From Saccharomycopsis fibuligera x Saccharomycopsis cf. fibuligera (lineage: Eukaryota; Ascomycota; Saccharomycetes; Ascoideales; Saccharomycopsidaceae), in contig CP012817.1 of NCBI GenBank assembly GCA_001936135.1, forward strand, positions 558,001-622,000: a stretch of 64,000 nt of DNA, in the 5' to 3' direction. A program made the translations under genes and the position numbers. Shown piece by piece: positions 1 to 10,718 of this stretch (position 1 is its first letter; every line of letters starts with the position of its first letter). Under the pieces are notes generated by a model. The model did no database searches and was not told the DNA's origin. It saw only the letters and a list, made by a program, of their open reading frames with translations.

Positions 1-85
1 AAAAAAAGCTAATATACAAGAAATTATCGTCAGGATAACCTTTTATGATTGATTAAACACTGCAAACACTTATAGCATAACTCAA

Positions 86-1330
86 TCACTCAAAAAGACT
101 ATTCAAACTGCCATCTGTGCCATACCCGCCATTTTGACCGTGATCATTCTTATCCCCAAGTTCAGGGTTTTTATTACTATTATCATCATTCTTGTTACTA
201 TTGTTACTATAGTCTGTGTTTGATGAGGCAGACCTCTGTTTACTCAACATGTGCTCTTTTAAAAGATCTGCACGAGAAAAAACAGCCCCAAATGTTGAAA
301 AGTCATCCTCATTGCTATCCTCTTCATCTTCATTAACGACATACACTTTTCTACCAGATGCGCTTCCTGTATATTCTTCCTCATTACTTTTATCGACTTT
401 ACAATTTTTCTGATCTTGCTGCTTATTCGCACTGTCTTCTTTCATATTGAAGAACTGATGAGCATGATTCAACTCTGTACTTCTAGCTGATTGCCTTTTC
501 AGAAGAGACAGATTTGACTTGTATTTAGCTTTTAAATCACTATTTTTCTCATGTATTCGCATCACTTGTGAATTGGTCCTCACAGAAGACTTTCTTTGTA
601 TTGAATATTCATCACCTTCTTCTTTGTTGCTTTCGTCATCATAATCATATTCATCGTTACCATCACTATCCTGTGCTTCAGAGCCAGAATCAATGATAAT
701 TATATCATCTGATTCATTCGCAGTGTTTTGGTATTTACTCTCCGGACTCTTCTTCTTAGTTGTTACTTTTGCTTTTGGGGTTGTCTCTGTATGCGTTCTC
801 TTTTTACCTCTTGCAGATTTTAATGTATGGTCGAGCTTTTTCGCAGCCTCAACTCGTTTTTGGTTCTCCATATAATCAGTGTCCAAGTTATCAACTATCT
901 GTTGAAAATTCTTGAAACTGCTACCGCTTTTTGTAATATACCAGTACAAGTTTTGCAATTCTGTGAAACTGAGTTTGCGGAGCAATACTGCTGGTGGATC
1001 CGGATACTTTATCTTGGACTCAATAGCACGCTTTTCAAACGAAAAGTACCGGAGGACAATTGATCGATGAAAATCTTTCTCTTTGCAACTTTGTACCCAT
1101 TTATCAAACATGCCTGCTTCTTTGTTATTAAAAGAACGATACTTTTTCAACAAGAGCATATTTTTCAATACTTTTAGAAGTTTTAAGTCATCTCTAGTTT
1201 TCGTTTTTTTGTTATTGATCCTTTCATTGCGCTTCTCAACTATATCAAAGAGCTCCTCGCTATTATAGATCTGATCAAGATCAAACGCGGCTTCAAGACT
1301 GTCAAGGTCCCTAGTGGCTTGTCTATCCAT
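86..1330 (-). CDS. Orphan acidic, probably nuclear protein with a SUMO-interaction-like motif
   Basis: I do not recognise this 414-residue protein. Residues 1-165 look folded and helical, with many Leu, Lys and Arg. Residues 170-205 are strongly basic (GKKRTHTETTPKAKVTTKKK) and could be a nuclear localisation signal. A run of four isoleucines between acidic and serine residues (DDIIIIDSGSE, about 208-218) fits a SUMO-interaction motif. After that the chain is acidic, Ser/Asn-rich and probably disordered to the end. The start is the first ATG of the frame. It is divergent from TRM8 across about 610 bp. The length, codon use and intact frame support a real gene. A nuclear or chromatin role is inference from composition only. 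Confidence 0.75.
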   Translation of the reverse strand: MDRQATRDLDSLEAAFDLDQIYNSEELFDIVEKRNERINNKKTKTRDDLKLLKVLKNMLLLKKYRSFNNKEAGMFDKWVQSCKEKDFHRSIVLRYFSFEKRAIESKIKYPDPPAVLLRKLSFTELQNLYWYITKSGSSFKNFQQIVDNLDTDYMENQKRVEAAKKLDHTLKSARGKKRTHTETTPKAKVTTKKKSPESKYQNTANESDDIIIIDSGSEAQDSDGNDEYDYDDESNKEEGDEYSIQRKSSVRTNSQVMRIHEKNSDLKAKYKSNLSLLKRQSARSTELNHAHQFFNMKEDSANKQQDQKNCKVDKSNEEEYTGSASGRKVYVVNEDEEDSNEDDFSTFGAVFSRADLLKEHMLSKQRSASSNTDYSNNSNKNDDNSNKNPELGDKNDHGQNGGYGTDGSLNSLFE

Positions 1331-2894
<1,564 letters not shown>

Positions 2895-3796
2895 TAGTTG
2901 GTTGGCTTTTAAGGATTTTGTTGTATGGCGGTAAAAGTGTTGGCATCTTTCCGCCATTTTTTCAAGTTTGTAAATTATGCATTTTATTTTTTATTTTTTT
3001 TTTTTTTTTTTCTTTTTTAGTGTTTCATTTACTTTGCGATCTTTACCGATTATTCTTGACATTCTCTTCTGTGCTTGTCCTAGCCGTTGGTGTGTAGTTT
3101 AATACTCTTCAGATTCAAAGTTTTTGAATTATACTTTGTCACTTACACGTTAATGATTTAAAAGTAAGAAGCAAGCATTTTGAAAAAGAAAATAAAATAT
3201 GACAACAAGCCGTCGTCTTTTATTCTATTTTTATTCAAAAATGTATCCAGTTATTAGAAGACAAAAAAAAAAAAAAAAAAAAAAATAGTAAGAAACTTAA
3301 AACGAGTTGAATATCTCAATAAAAATACCAGAAAAAGGGGAGCGAACGGTAAAAACAAAATTATTCAGGAATAGAAAGTTATAATGCTATTATGAAAATA
3401 AAAACCTTTAAGAAAAACTATACAATACAGAACCAAGACAGAAAGAATGGAAAAAAAAGACTAATCTGAACAAAACAGCAAAAACAAAGGACTGATAATG
3501 AAAGTTCCAAAAGCCAAAAAAACAAAAAAAAACAAAAAAACAAAAAAAAAAAACAAAAAAAAGAAAAATAGTAGTAATAATAATAAAATTTTTAATAATA
3601 GAAATAGTGCCAGAAAATATAAAAAAATAAAAATCTTTTTGATATAATTCGTTAAGTTTTGTGAAATCAGGGCAATTAAATTATCGATAATAGCGCGCGT
3701 AATTCGTAGAAAACTGTTGTTTTTTTATTAATTTTTTATTTTATCGTTGTAGTTTGTAATTCTTGATATGTACCTTTCCTCACTTTAAGCTATTAC
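2895..3796. other. Convergent A/T-rich spacer between TRM8 and the transporter
   Basis: About 900 bp of very A/T-rich DNA lies between two convergent genes. It has an 18-base T tract (2994-3011) just past TRM8, a 23-base A tract (3263-3285), and an A-rich stretch with interspersed C and G near 3515-3600. These are T tracts on the sense strand of the nearer gene, as expected near 3' ends. No gene is seen. Confidence 0.6.
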
Positions 3797-6023
3797 TTAA
3801 CGATGCTGAAGCTGTTGCTGAGAATGTATACTCGATTGGTCCTCATCGTCATCAAAAGCTCTTGATCTGCTTGACCGAATATCAAAACTTGATACATCAT
3901 CTCCATCATATTCCACTTCTTCACCATTTTCATTGATCCTCGTCCGTTTACCGTTCTTATTGAAAACTTTACCCATGAAGTTGCTAACGCTTTCACTACC
4001 ACGGCGAATTGATCCTTTGATACTACCGTTGGCCGCTTGTCTTTGTTTGAATTTGAGCACTTCTTCCAATCCTGGTGGTTCCACATCTTCAGGCATGATT
4101 ACACTCGAACTTGATGGTCGGATACTGACGTTTGATGTTAGTGCATTTAAAGACTGAAATTCCAAGTTAGGTTGTTTGGAAAGACCTGGGTCTCTTTGTA
4201 GTGCTGCAGTGCTGACAAATGATTGCGAGCCTCTCATTAATGATTCCTCATCATCGTTTATGTTACCATTTCCATTACCGTTACCATTATAATACAGACT
4301 CTCGTCGTAGTTATTGTACAATCTGTCATTCTCATGGTGCGACTCTTCGCCAGGATTGTTGCCGTTACCAAACCCACCAAGGAAAGAATCGCTGTCGTTG
4401 ATTGGAGCATATGAGGAAGCATTATCGCCAAACACAGACGACGCGCCATCGCCAAATACAGAATTCATGTCTTCCAAAGATACCCCAGCGGTTTCTGGTA
4501 AGTAGAAAAACACAAAACAGAAAGATGATAGACAAGATGCAGCATGGATCAAGTACAATTTCCATCCAAGGGATTCTTGCAAAATCGGGGTCATTTCCCC
4601 TACAATAAAATTGGCAATCCAATTGCAAGCCGTAGCGCACGATGCTCCCAATGATCTAACACTCACAGGCAAGATTTCGCTGGGGATGAACCAAGCCAAA
4701 GGTCCCCACGAGGTACCAAAGCCAGGGCCATTAAATATAATAACGAGAATCACCACAATGAATGGCGTAGACGGAATATTAAGCCAAATTATAAATGCAA
4801 TGCCAGCAAGTGAGCAAAACATGATAGCCGCCCCAGTTAACAAGATTGGCCGCCTACCATACTTGTCAACAATGAACCAAGGTAGCACCGTTGAAGCAAC
4901 GTAAATCAATGAATTGATACCGGTCATCAAAATTGCCTGCCTGCCCTTCCAACCAGCTTGCTCAAAGACTAAAGGAGCATAGTAGGAAATAACATTAATA
5001 CCGTTGAATTGGGCAAACATCAAACACAAACAACCGGTTATCACTCTGCGTTTGTATTTCCGCCACATGTAACCGTACCCTTTTGTTTCGCCGTCAAGTC
5101 TATGTGTGAGCACGTCTTTCTTAATGGCCTGGTATTCATCTTTGGCGTGCGACGCGTTTGTATTGCCTTTGGAATGCAAATTAGCAATGACAATAATACC
5201 TTCTACATCGTTATCTGAAGACAAAAGCCACCTAGGAGTCTCAACAATGATAAAAGAGCCCAAGTACAACATGGCGCCAATGACACATTGGATAAACAAT
5301 GGTATTCTCCAAGAGTAGTTGCTCGACAAGGCGGAGCAAACGTAATCGACCCACACTGACGAGGAATACCCAACAATGTTTCCAGTGAATTGAATGCATC
5401 CGAGCCTGCCTCTGTTCTTGGGAGCAGAGACTTCAGACTGGTACACTGGAACGATAGTGCTCAATATGCCGACGCCAATACCGCTGATTACTCTGCCAAA
5501 GACAAGGTCCAACATTTTGCGAGCGCAAGTCTGAATGAGGCCGCCGATGATGAAGATCAAGGCGCCGTAGCGGATGGTTCTTCTTCTACCAATGACGTCG
5601 CCGATCTTGCCGACAAGTAGCGAGGATAGCAAAGCACCAAGTTCGAGGATGGCAACCATGGTGCCAATTTCCGCTCTGGAGGGGTTGTTGAAATAAGCGA
5701 TGAAGTGGGGGCCTGTCAAGATGCCGGACATGACGCCTTGGTCGTAGCCAAAAAGGAAGACCCTGTCGTTCGGTTAGTAATCTTGCTGTCAGGAGAGTAG
5801 TGAATGCTTTTTGCAATAGCTGTACCGACGCACATCACATCACATCACCGCAATGGAAGCTCAACTCAACATATTCAAAGAGTCAGAAACTTGTCCAATC
5901 GGCAAGCCGACAAAACAATAGCAGAGAAACGTACCCCAAGGAGACAAACACGGAGGTGAAGTAAAGAAGCTTGTGGCCCGTGAGCACCGGCTTCCATTTC
6001 TGAAGCTCCTCCTCAGTCACCAT
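3797..6023 (-). CDS. MFS sugar transporter, two exons, long cytosolic C-terminal tail
   Basis: A major-facilitator sugar transporter of 684 residues made by splicing exon 1 (6023-5935) to exon 2 (5762-3797). Exon 1 encodes MVTEEELQKWKPVL...SVFVSLG. The junction restores the family block SLGVFLFGYDQGVMSG in TM1. Other signatures are GDVIGRRRT, SEVSAPKNRGRLGC, ETPRWLL, QFNGINVISYYAP and LPETAGVSLEDMNSVFG. About 230 residues follow the last membrane helix. This tail is rich in Ser, Asn, Gly and Asp but contains a possibly conserved patch (EDVEPPGLEEVL, then SNFMGKVFNKNGK). The proteins it most recalls are tailed sugar transporters of filamentous fungi rather than Saccharomyces HXT proteins. The substrate cannot be told from sequence. 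The coding part starting at 5731 alone would lack TM1, so the spliced model is preferred. Confidence 0.9.
5763..5934 (-). other. Spliceosomal intron of the transporter gene
   Basis: This 172-nt intron has a 5' splice site GTACGT (less common than GTATGT), a perfect TACTAAC branch point (5779-5773) and a 3' splice site CGACAG nine bases further on. Splicing is in phase 2 and rebuilds the conserved Gly before VFLFGYDQGV, which is strong support for the model. Confidence 0.92.
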
Positions 6024-6563
6024 ATTGGAAAGCGTTGCTGTGGTGAGTTATGGTGTGTATTGTATGTGTAAACGATTGAGCGGATGGGGAAAACCGCAGT
6101 ACTAAACAGCAGGCGAGGAGGAAGAAGGAACGAATAAATAGTACAGGAAAATAAAAGAAAATAAAAGAAAATAAAAGAAAAAATAAAAAGCAGGCTACAG
6201 AACGCAAGCAGTAAGCTTCCTCGCGAGCGATGGGTGAGCGAGCGATAGATAGCTAGCTAGCTACGCTAAAAAGGATGAATGAGCCTAACAACGCTAAGCG
6301 CTGTCTAACAGCAGCACGCTGCGTTGTGCCACTGCTAGTGGCGGTGCTTTCGGGGCGACCCCGCCGCCTTCCGACCATCGCTGTTAAGTATTCCCCAGCA
6401 TTTCATGCCTTCTTCCCCAGGCCGGGTACTCCTGGTTTGGGAAGCGCAGGGTACCCGGTCTGATGACTGGTCTGACAGTGACATCATGGCGCAGTATATC
6501 GCACTTAGTGCTGCTGGCACTGTCCCTTTGGCGCTGGGCGGCACCACCAAGAAAAAACGACGA

Positions 6564-6599
6564 GGCATGTGACAAGGCATGTGACGCGGCATGTGTCAC
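6564..6599. repeat. Three tandem 12-bp units with a CATGTG core
   Basis: GGCATGTGACAA, GGCATGTGACGC and GGCATGTGTCAC follow each other without gaps. CATGTG is an E-box-type core of the kind bound by fungal bHLH factors such as Ino2/Ino4. The array lies about 540 bp upstream of the transporter ATG. Regulation of that gene is inference. Confidence 0.6.
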
Positions 6600-6630
6600 T
6601 TCTGCTGCTAGCAATAAACACCGTTATTCG

Positions 6631-6690
6631 ATTTGAGCTGTTTTGATCTGTTTTGATCTGTTTTGAACTGGACTGAACTGGACTGAACGC
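6631..6690. repeat. Degenerate 10-bp tandem repeat, six units
   Basis: Successive ten-base units are ATTTGAGCTG, TTTTGATCTG, TTTTGATCTG, TTTTGAACTG, GACTGAACTG and GACTGAACGC. The period is close to one helical turn. Confidence 0.7.
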
Positions 6691-7795
6691 AGCCGGGGCC
6701 GAGCCGGTAGAAGCTCAGAAAAAGTCCAACGTTACAATTCCAGCCAGCATGGGAAAAAGAAGGCGTATGTATATGTTGCCATAATTTTTGTGTTTATCAA
6801 GAGTCTCTACGGACGGTCCACTGCCGAGCAACCGCAACGTTGGTTGCAGAATGACCTTTGATATAGTAGTAATTGAAGCAACAGACTGGGGGTGGTGGTT
6901 TCGAAATGACCCCAACTGCTCGGAGCACAGAATATACGCCACTGGGCGGCGGCACGCGCTGCCGCCGAGAGAGTGTCTGGAATATTTCTACGGTAGCCGG
7001 TCGTCGTCGTCTTTTTGCCGGCAGTGCTGTATAACTGCTGCTATAGCATTTGAGGTTTGCCAAATCCACAATTAGCGTCCCCTCCAGCCGCCGCCACCGC
7101 TGAGGAGATGCAAACTATGCATGCGTTCAGCTGGGGCTGTCGCCGAGGATACTCCACACTGCTTTGCAAAATATAGTGACGGTAGTATGCTATCGCCCGC
7201 GGTGGTATTTTTTCCACAAGCAACGCAGTAAGTATCGAGGAAGGGCGACTTAGCGTACATAGGACTTACTCTGTTTTTGTCTGTCTGTCTGTCTGTTTGA
7301 CTCTTTTCGTGTTACGAGTTATGGTGATCGCCCAAGCAACCGTGTCGATGGTTTATGCACCGTTCCCACGGAATTACAGAAACGTAAACAAAAGCACAGA
7401 AACACAAAAACACAAAAACACAAAAACAAAAGCAAAGGACAAAAAGATCTGCGGCGTAGCTGTAAGAGCCGCTCAATTGAGACATTTCTGCATGTTTCGG
7501 TAACCGCCACGCATCAATAAACAGCACCGTGCGGATATCAATAAATATGGCAATTGGCCTGGACATATTATATGGTTACCCATATGCTTTTAGAGAATAA
7601 CGGGTCACAACTATAATTTGTTGGTGCGTCTTTCCTTTTGCTGTTTTTCCTGGTGAAGGTACGACAAGTCTTTTGGAGTGACGTGCTATGCCCGCTTTGC
7701 CTTACCGGATTACTTACCAATTGAGCAGCTTTGACCACTGCTGATCAACTATTGTTGGTTTTCTCTTTGCGGAATTACAAGGCATTGCATTCGGA

Positions 7796-7830
<35 letters not shown>

Positions 7831-8609
7831 TTTTTTTTTCAATAGAATTTGACTTTCCAGGTCTTTCTCTCACTGATCAAAATTTGAGCGCTGAAAGTAG
7901 CAGCAACGAAACATTCTCAGATTCGACACCACCGATTCAAATTGGATACGGCTTCGACTGTTTGCAAAGCGCCGTTCTTACCAGTCGCTTAACTCTAAAG
8001 TTTTTTCTTGTGAAAATTTCCCAAAAGCTTTTCTTTTCTTTTTGTTATTTTGTAGAATGGCTGTTTGCTCATTTATCTTGAAACGCAGTGTGGTACTTGG
8101 CTGACTTTTTGAGACAAATCCGCACCTACTGTCTAAGATTCGTTTGCAACAGCGATAGCAAAAAAAGCGAAAATTAAGGGAACTACTATTGCTTTCTTTC
8201 CTATTTTATTTATTCTTTTTCTTTTCAGGATTTGTCCCTGTCTTGCCAATATACTTTTCTTCTTTGGCACTCTCTTCTATTTTCATTTTTCAGTATTACA
8301 GGCCTGCGAATATACTCCCTCGCTTAGCGCTTTTTCATCAAACATCCGCACGCAGCCACACAGTCCCTGTTTTGCCTTATTAGATTCCCTACAGACAGAT
8401 CCACAGATTCAACGGTCCATACATACATTGAACATCTCAGTATTCCTTGCAATATTCCAGGATAACGAGACACGCAAAAGTGCAAGGTCAACAAACAAGC
8501 AGACAAATTTTTTTATTGCACATTGGTTTCCACGTTATTGTTCACCATACTTTTACTTGCTTCACACTATTCTGTATCTGTCCCCCAAAAAGAAACACGA
8601 CTGTGAAAA

Positions 8610-9716
8610 ATGATCTCCCACAAAACGTCAATCAATATCCCTGCCAATTTAAATTCCAATTCCAACAGTCAGTCAAAAAATGCAGCTACCAGCTCATCAT
8701 CTTCTGCTAACAATGATAGTAGTATCAGTTTTTCCAATGCTGTTTCTTCCTCTGGCCATCACATAGGAACCGGCGTTCCCACTGCTGCGCCTGCCGCATC
8801 TAGCAAAAAAGTGGTCAAGTTCAAATCAGTAGAAGACTTCAAACGCCGAAATCGTCAATTAGCTGGACAGCAGCAGCAGCAGCAACAGCCGCTTCAAAGC
8901 TCGTCAATGGAAAGTATTAATCGGGCTACCAGTGACGGGAGCCCAGGACATGGCCATAACAGTAAAGGCGTAACAACAACAACAACAACAACAACAACGC
9001 CATTTGCTCACAGTAACAACTCAACCACCACAATAATTTTCCCAAAACAGAGAAGAACGACCTCAATTAACTTGTATGCTCGCAAATCGATTCTCTCAAC
9101 TGCCAGCAGCGTTACAAGTGCCGCCACAAGCACTGCGACTCAGGGAACCAACAGCGGTAGTTTGAGTAACATCAACATCAGTAGCGGCAACGGTGCCAGT
9201 AAGCGCCTTAGTTCTTATAGTGCGTTTTCTGTGGCCAGCAGTACTCTCCATGATACTAGCAGTTGCGGCTTAAGCTTCTGCCACGGAAATGAGCACAATG
9301 ATGGTGAGACGCCCTCGCTGCCAACCAGAAATGTCTTGGATAGTGTTGATGGCAGCAGCAGTAGTGGAGGATTTCGCCCGTTGGGGCTGGGATTCGGTAG
9401 TAGAAGATTTAGCGCTGTTAGTGTTACTGGTTCAGACAATTTCAACAATAACTCTAGCAGCGTTAATAGCAACGGAACCTTTAATGCTAAATTGTCATCA
9501 TCATTATCACATTCCCGAGCACATTTGCAAAGCCATTGGCAAGGAAAAGGACAAGATCACGTTGTCCCAAGCAGCGACAGCAGCAGCAGTGGCAACAACA
9601 ACAATAATGACAACATTATCAAAAAGCCAACCGGCAAAGAAAATGTCAACACCAGCATAGGCACTGCCAGTGCCGATACCTCTAGCACAACCACGAGTAA
9701 CTTCACCATTAACAAT

Positions 9717-9748
<32 letters not shown>

Positions 9749-10718
9749 TATCAGAGTGGCGCCACCGCCCCCAATTATTACCATCACGAACTCTTCCAGT
9801 AATTCAACCAAGCCTTATAACGTTACTACTAGTAATACCAATCTCCTCAGTAAAAAACAGTATAGCAATACTTATTTCTCCACATCTACAGCTTCGCTAC
9901 CAGTGATTTTCGATGAATTAACAACAACAAAATCATCATCTCCTGGGTCGCCAACTTCAACTACATCCACGATCGGTCCTCGCGGCCATAATACCTGCAA
10001 TAACACCAAGCACAAGCAGTGCAATGGCCACGGCAATAGAAACAGCAACGGCAGTCGCAGCAACAGAACGTCGTTGTACCAAAAAAGAAGTTCTAGCGGT
10101 GCATATATTTACAGCAGAGGTACGCCGTTGAGACGTGGGGGTCCTACCTCGTCTTCAACCAGTGCGGCAACTACAACTACGAATGCGAATGCGACTGGAG
10201 CTGGCGCCAATAACAACAAGGATAAGAACGGAAGAAGAATCACAACAAGTCGCGGTGCAGCGCATGTTAAAGAAACCGCTGCTGCGGTGACATCTGCTAA
10301 GGGACTTACTGACAGTCATAGCAGCAACGACGATAAGGAAAATAGAGCAGTAAAAGGCAAGAGCAGTAGCACAACCACCAGATCACGTACTGCCGCAGCC
10401 ACTGGCGCTGCTGGCGGTGGCACCATCAATTATCGTAGTATCAGAGGCACCAATGATCCACCAAATGTAAAATACGAACGTATCACAAACTCGTTGATCA
10501 AAATGTATGATAATTTGCAGTCAACAAACCAAAGCAAAGCACAGTTGATTGAAAAGCTTCAGCAGCTCAAATTTCAAAATGCTAAGAATCACGAAAAACT
10601 TGAAGGGTTGCTTACTAAGATTAAGCAAGTGGAAAACAATTTTGAGATTTATGACTCGAAAGTCGAGAATGATTGCACGTTGATTATGATTTGTATGTGT
10701 TTGATCAAGAATATCTGA
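8610..10718 (+). CDS. Ser/Asn/Thr-rich low-complexity protein with two KEN boxes and a C-terminal coiled coil
   Basis: I do not recognise this 702-residue protein. Most of it is disordered Ser, Asn, Thr and Gly, with short Gln and Thr runs coded by CAG/CAA and ACA repeats. A conserved-looking basic segment KKVVKFKSVEDFKRRNRQL lies near residues 63-82. KEN occurs at 343-345 (PTGKENVNT) and 576-578 (DDKENRA). KEN boxes are degradation signals read by APC/C with Cdh1. The last 85 residues or so are likely coiled coil (KYERITNSLIKMYDNLQ, then IEKLQQLKFQNAKNHEKLE). The combination suggests a cell-cycle-regulated scaffold or cytoskeletal protein, but that is inference. The ATG at 8610 is the first in frame. 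Confidence 0.75.

Larger units (their letters stand above)
6024..8609. other. 2.6-kb divergent spacer with several short repeat arrays
   Basis: This spacer lies between the transporter and the Ser/Asn-rich gene. It holds a GC-richer block (about 6300-7250) with a small perfect inverted repeat CGGGG-CGA-CCCCG (6351-6363). It also holds three 12-bp repeats (6564-6599), a 10-bp phased array (6631-6690), short AGCT, CTGT and ACACAAAA repeats (about 6246, 7279 and 7396), and a 30-base T tract (7799-7828). Short ORFs here have no coding look. No tRNA or known RNA gene was found. Confidence 0.55.
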
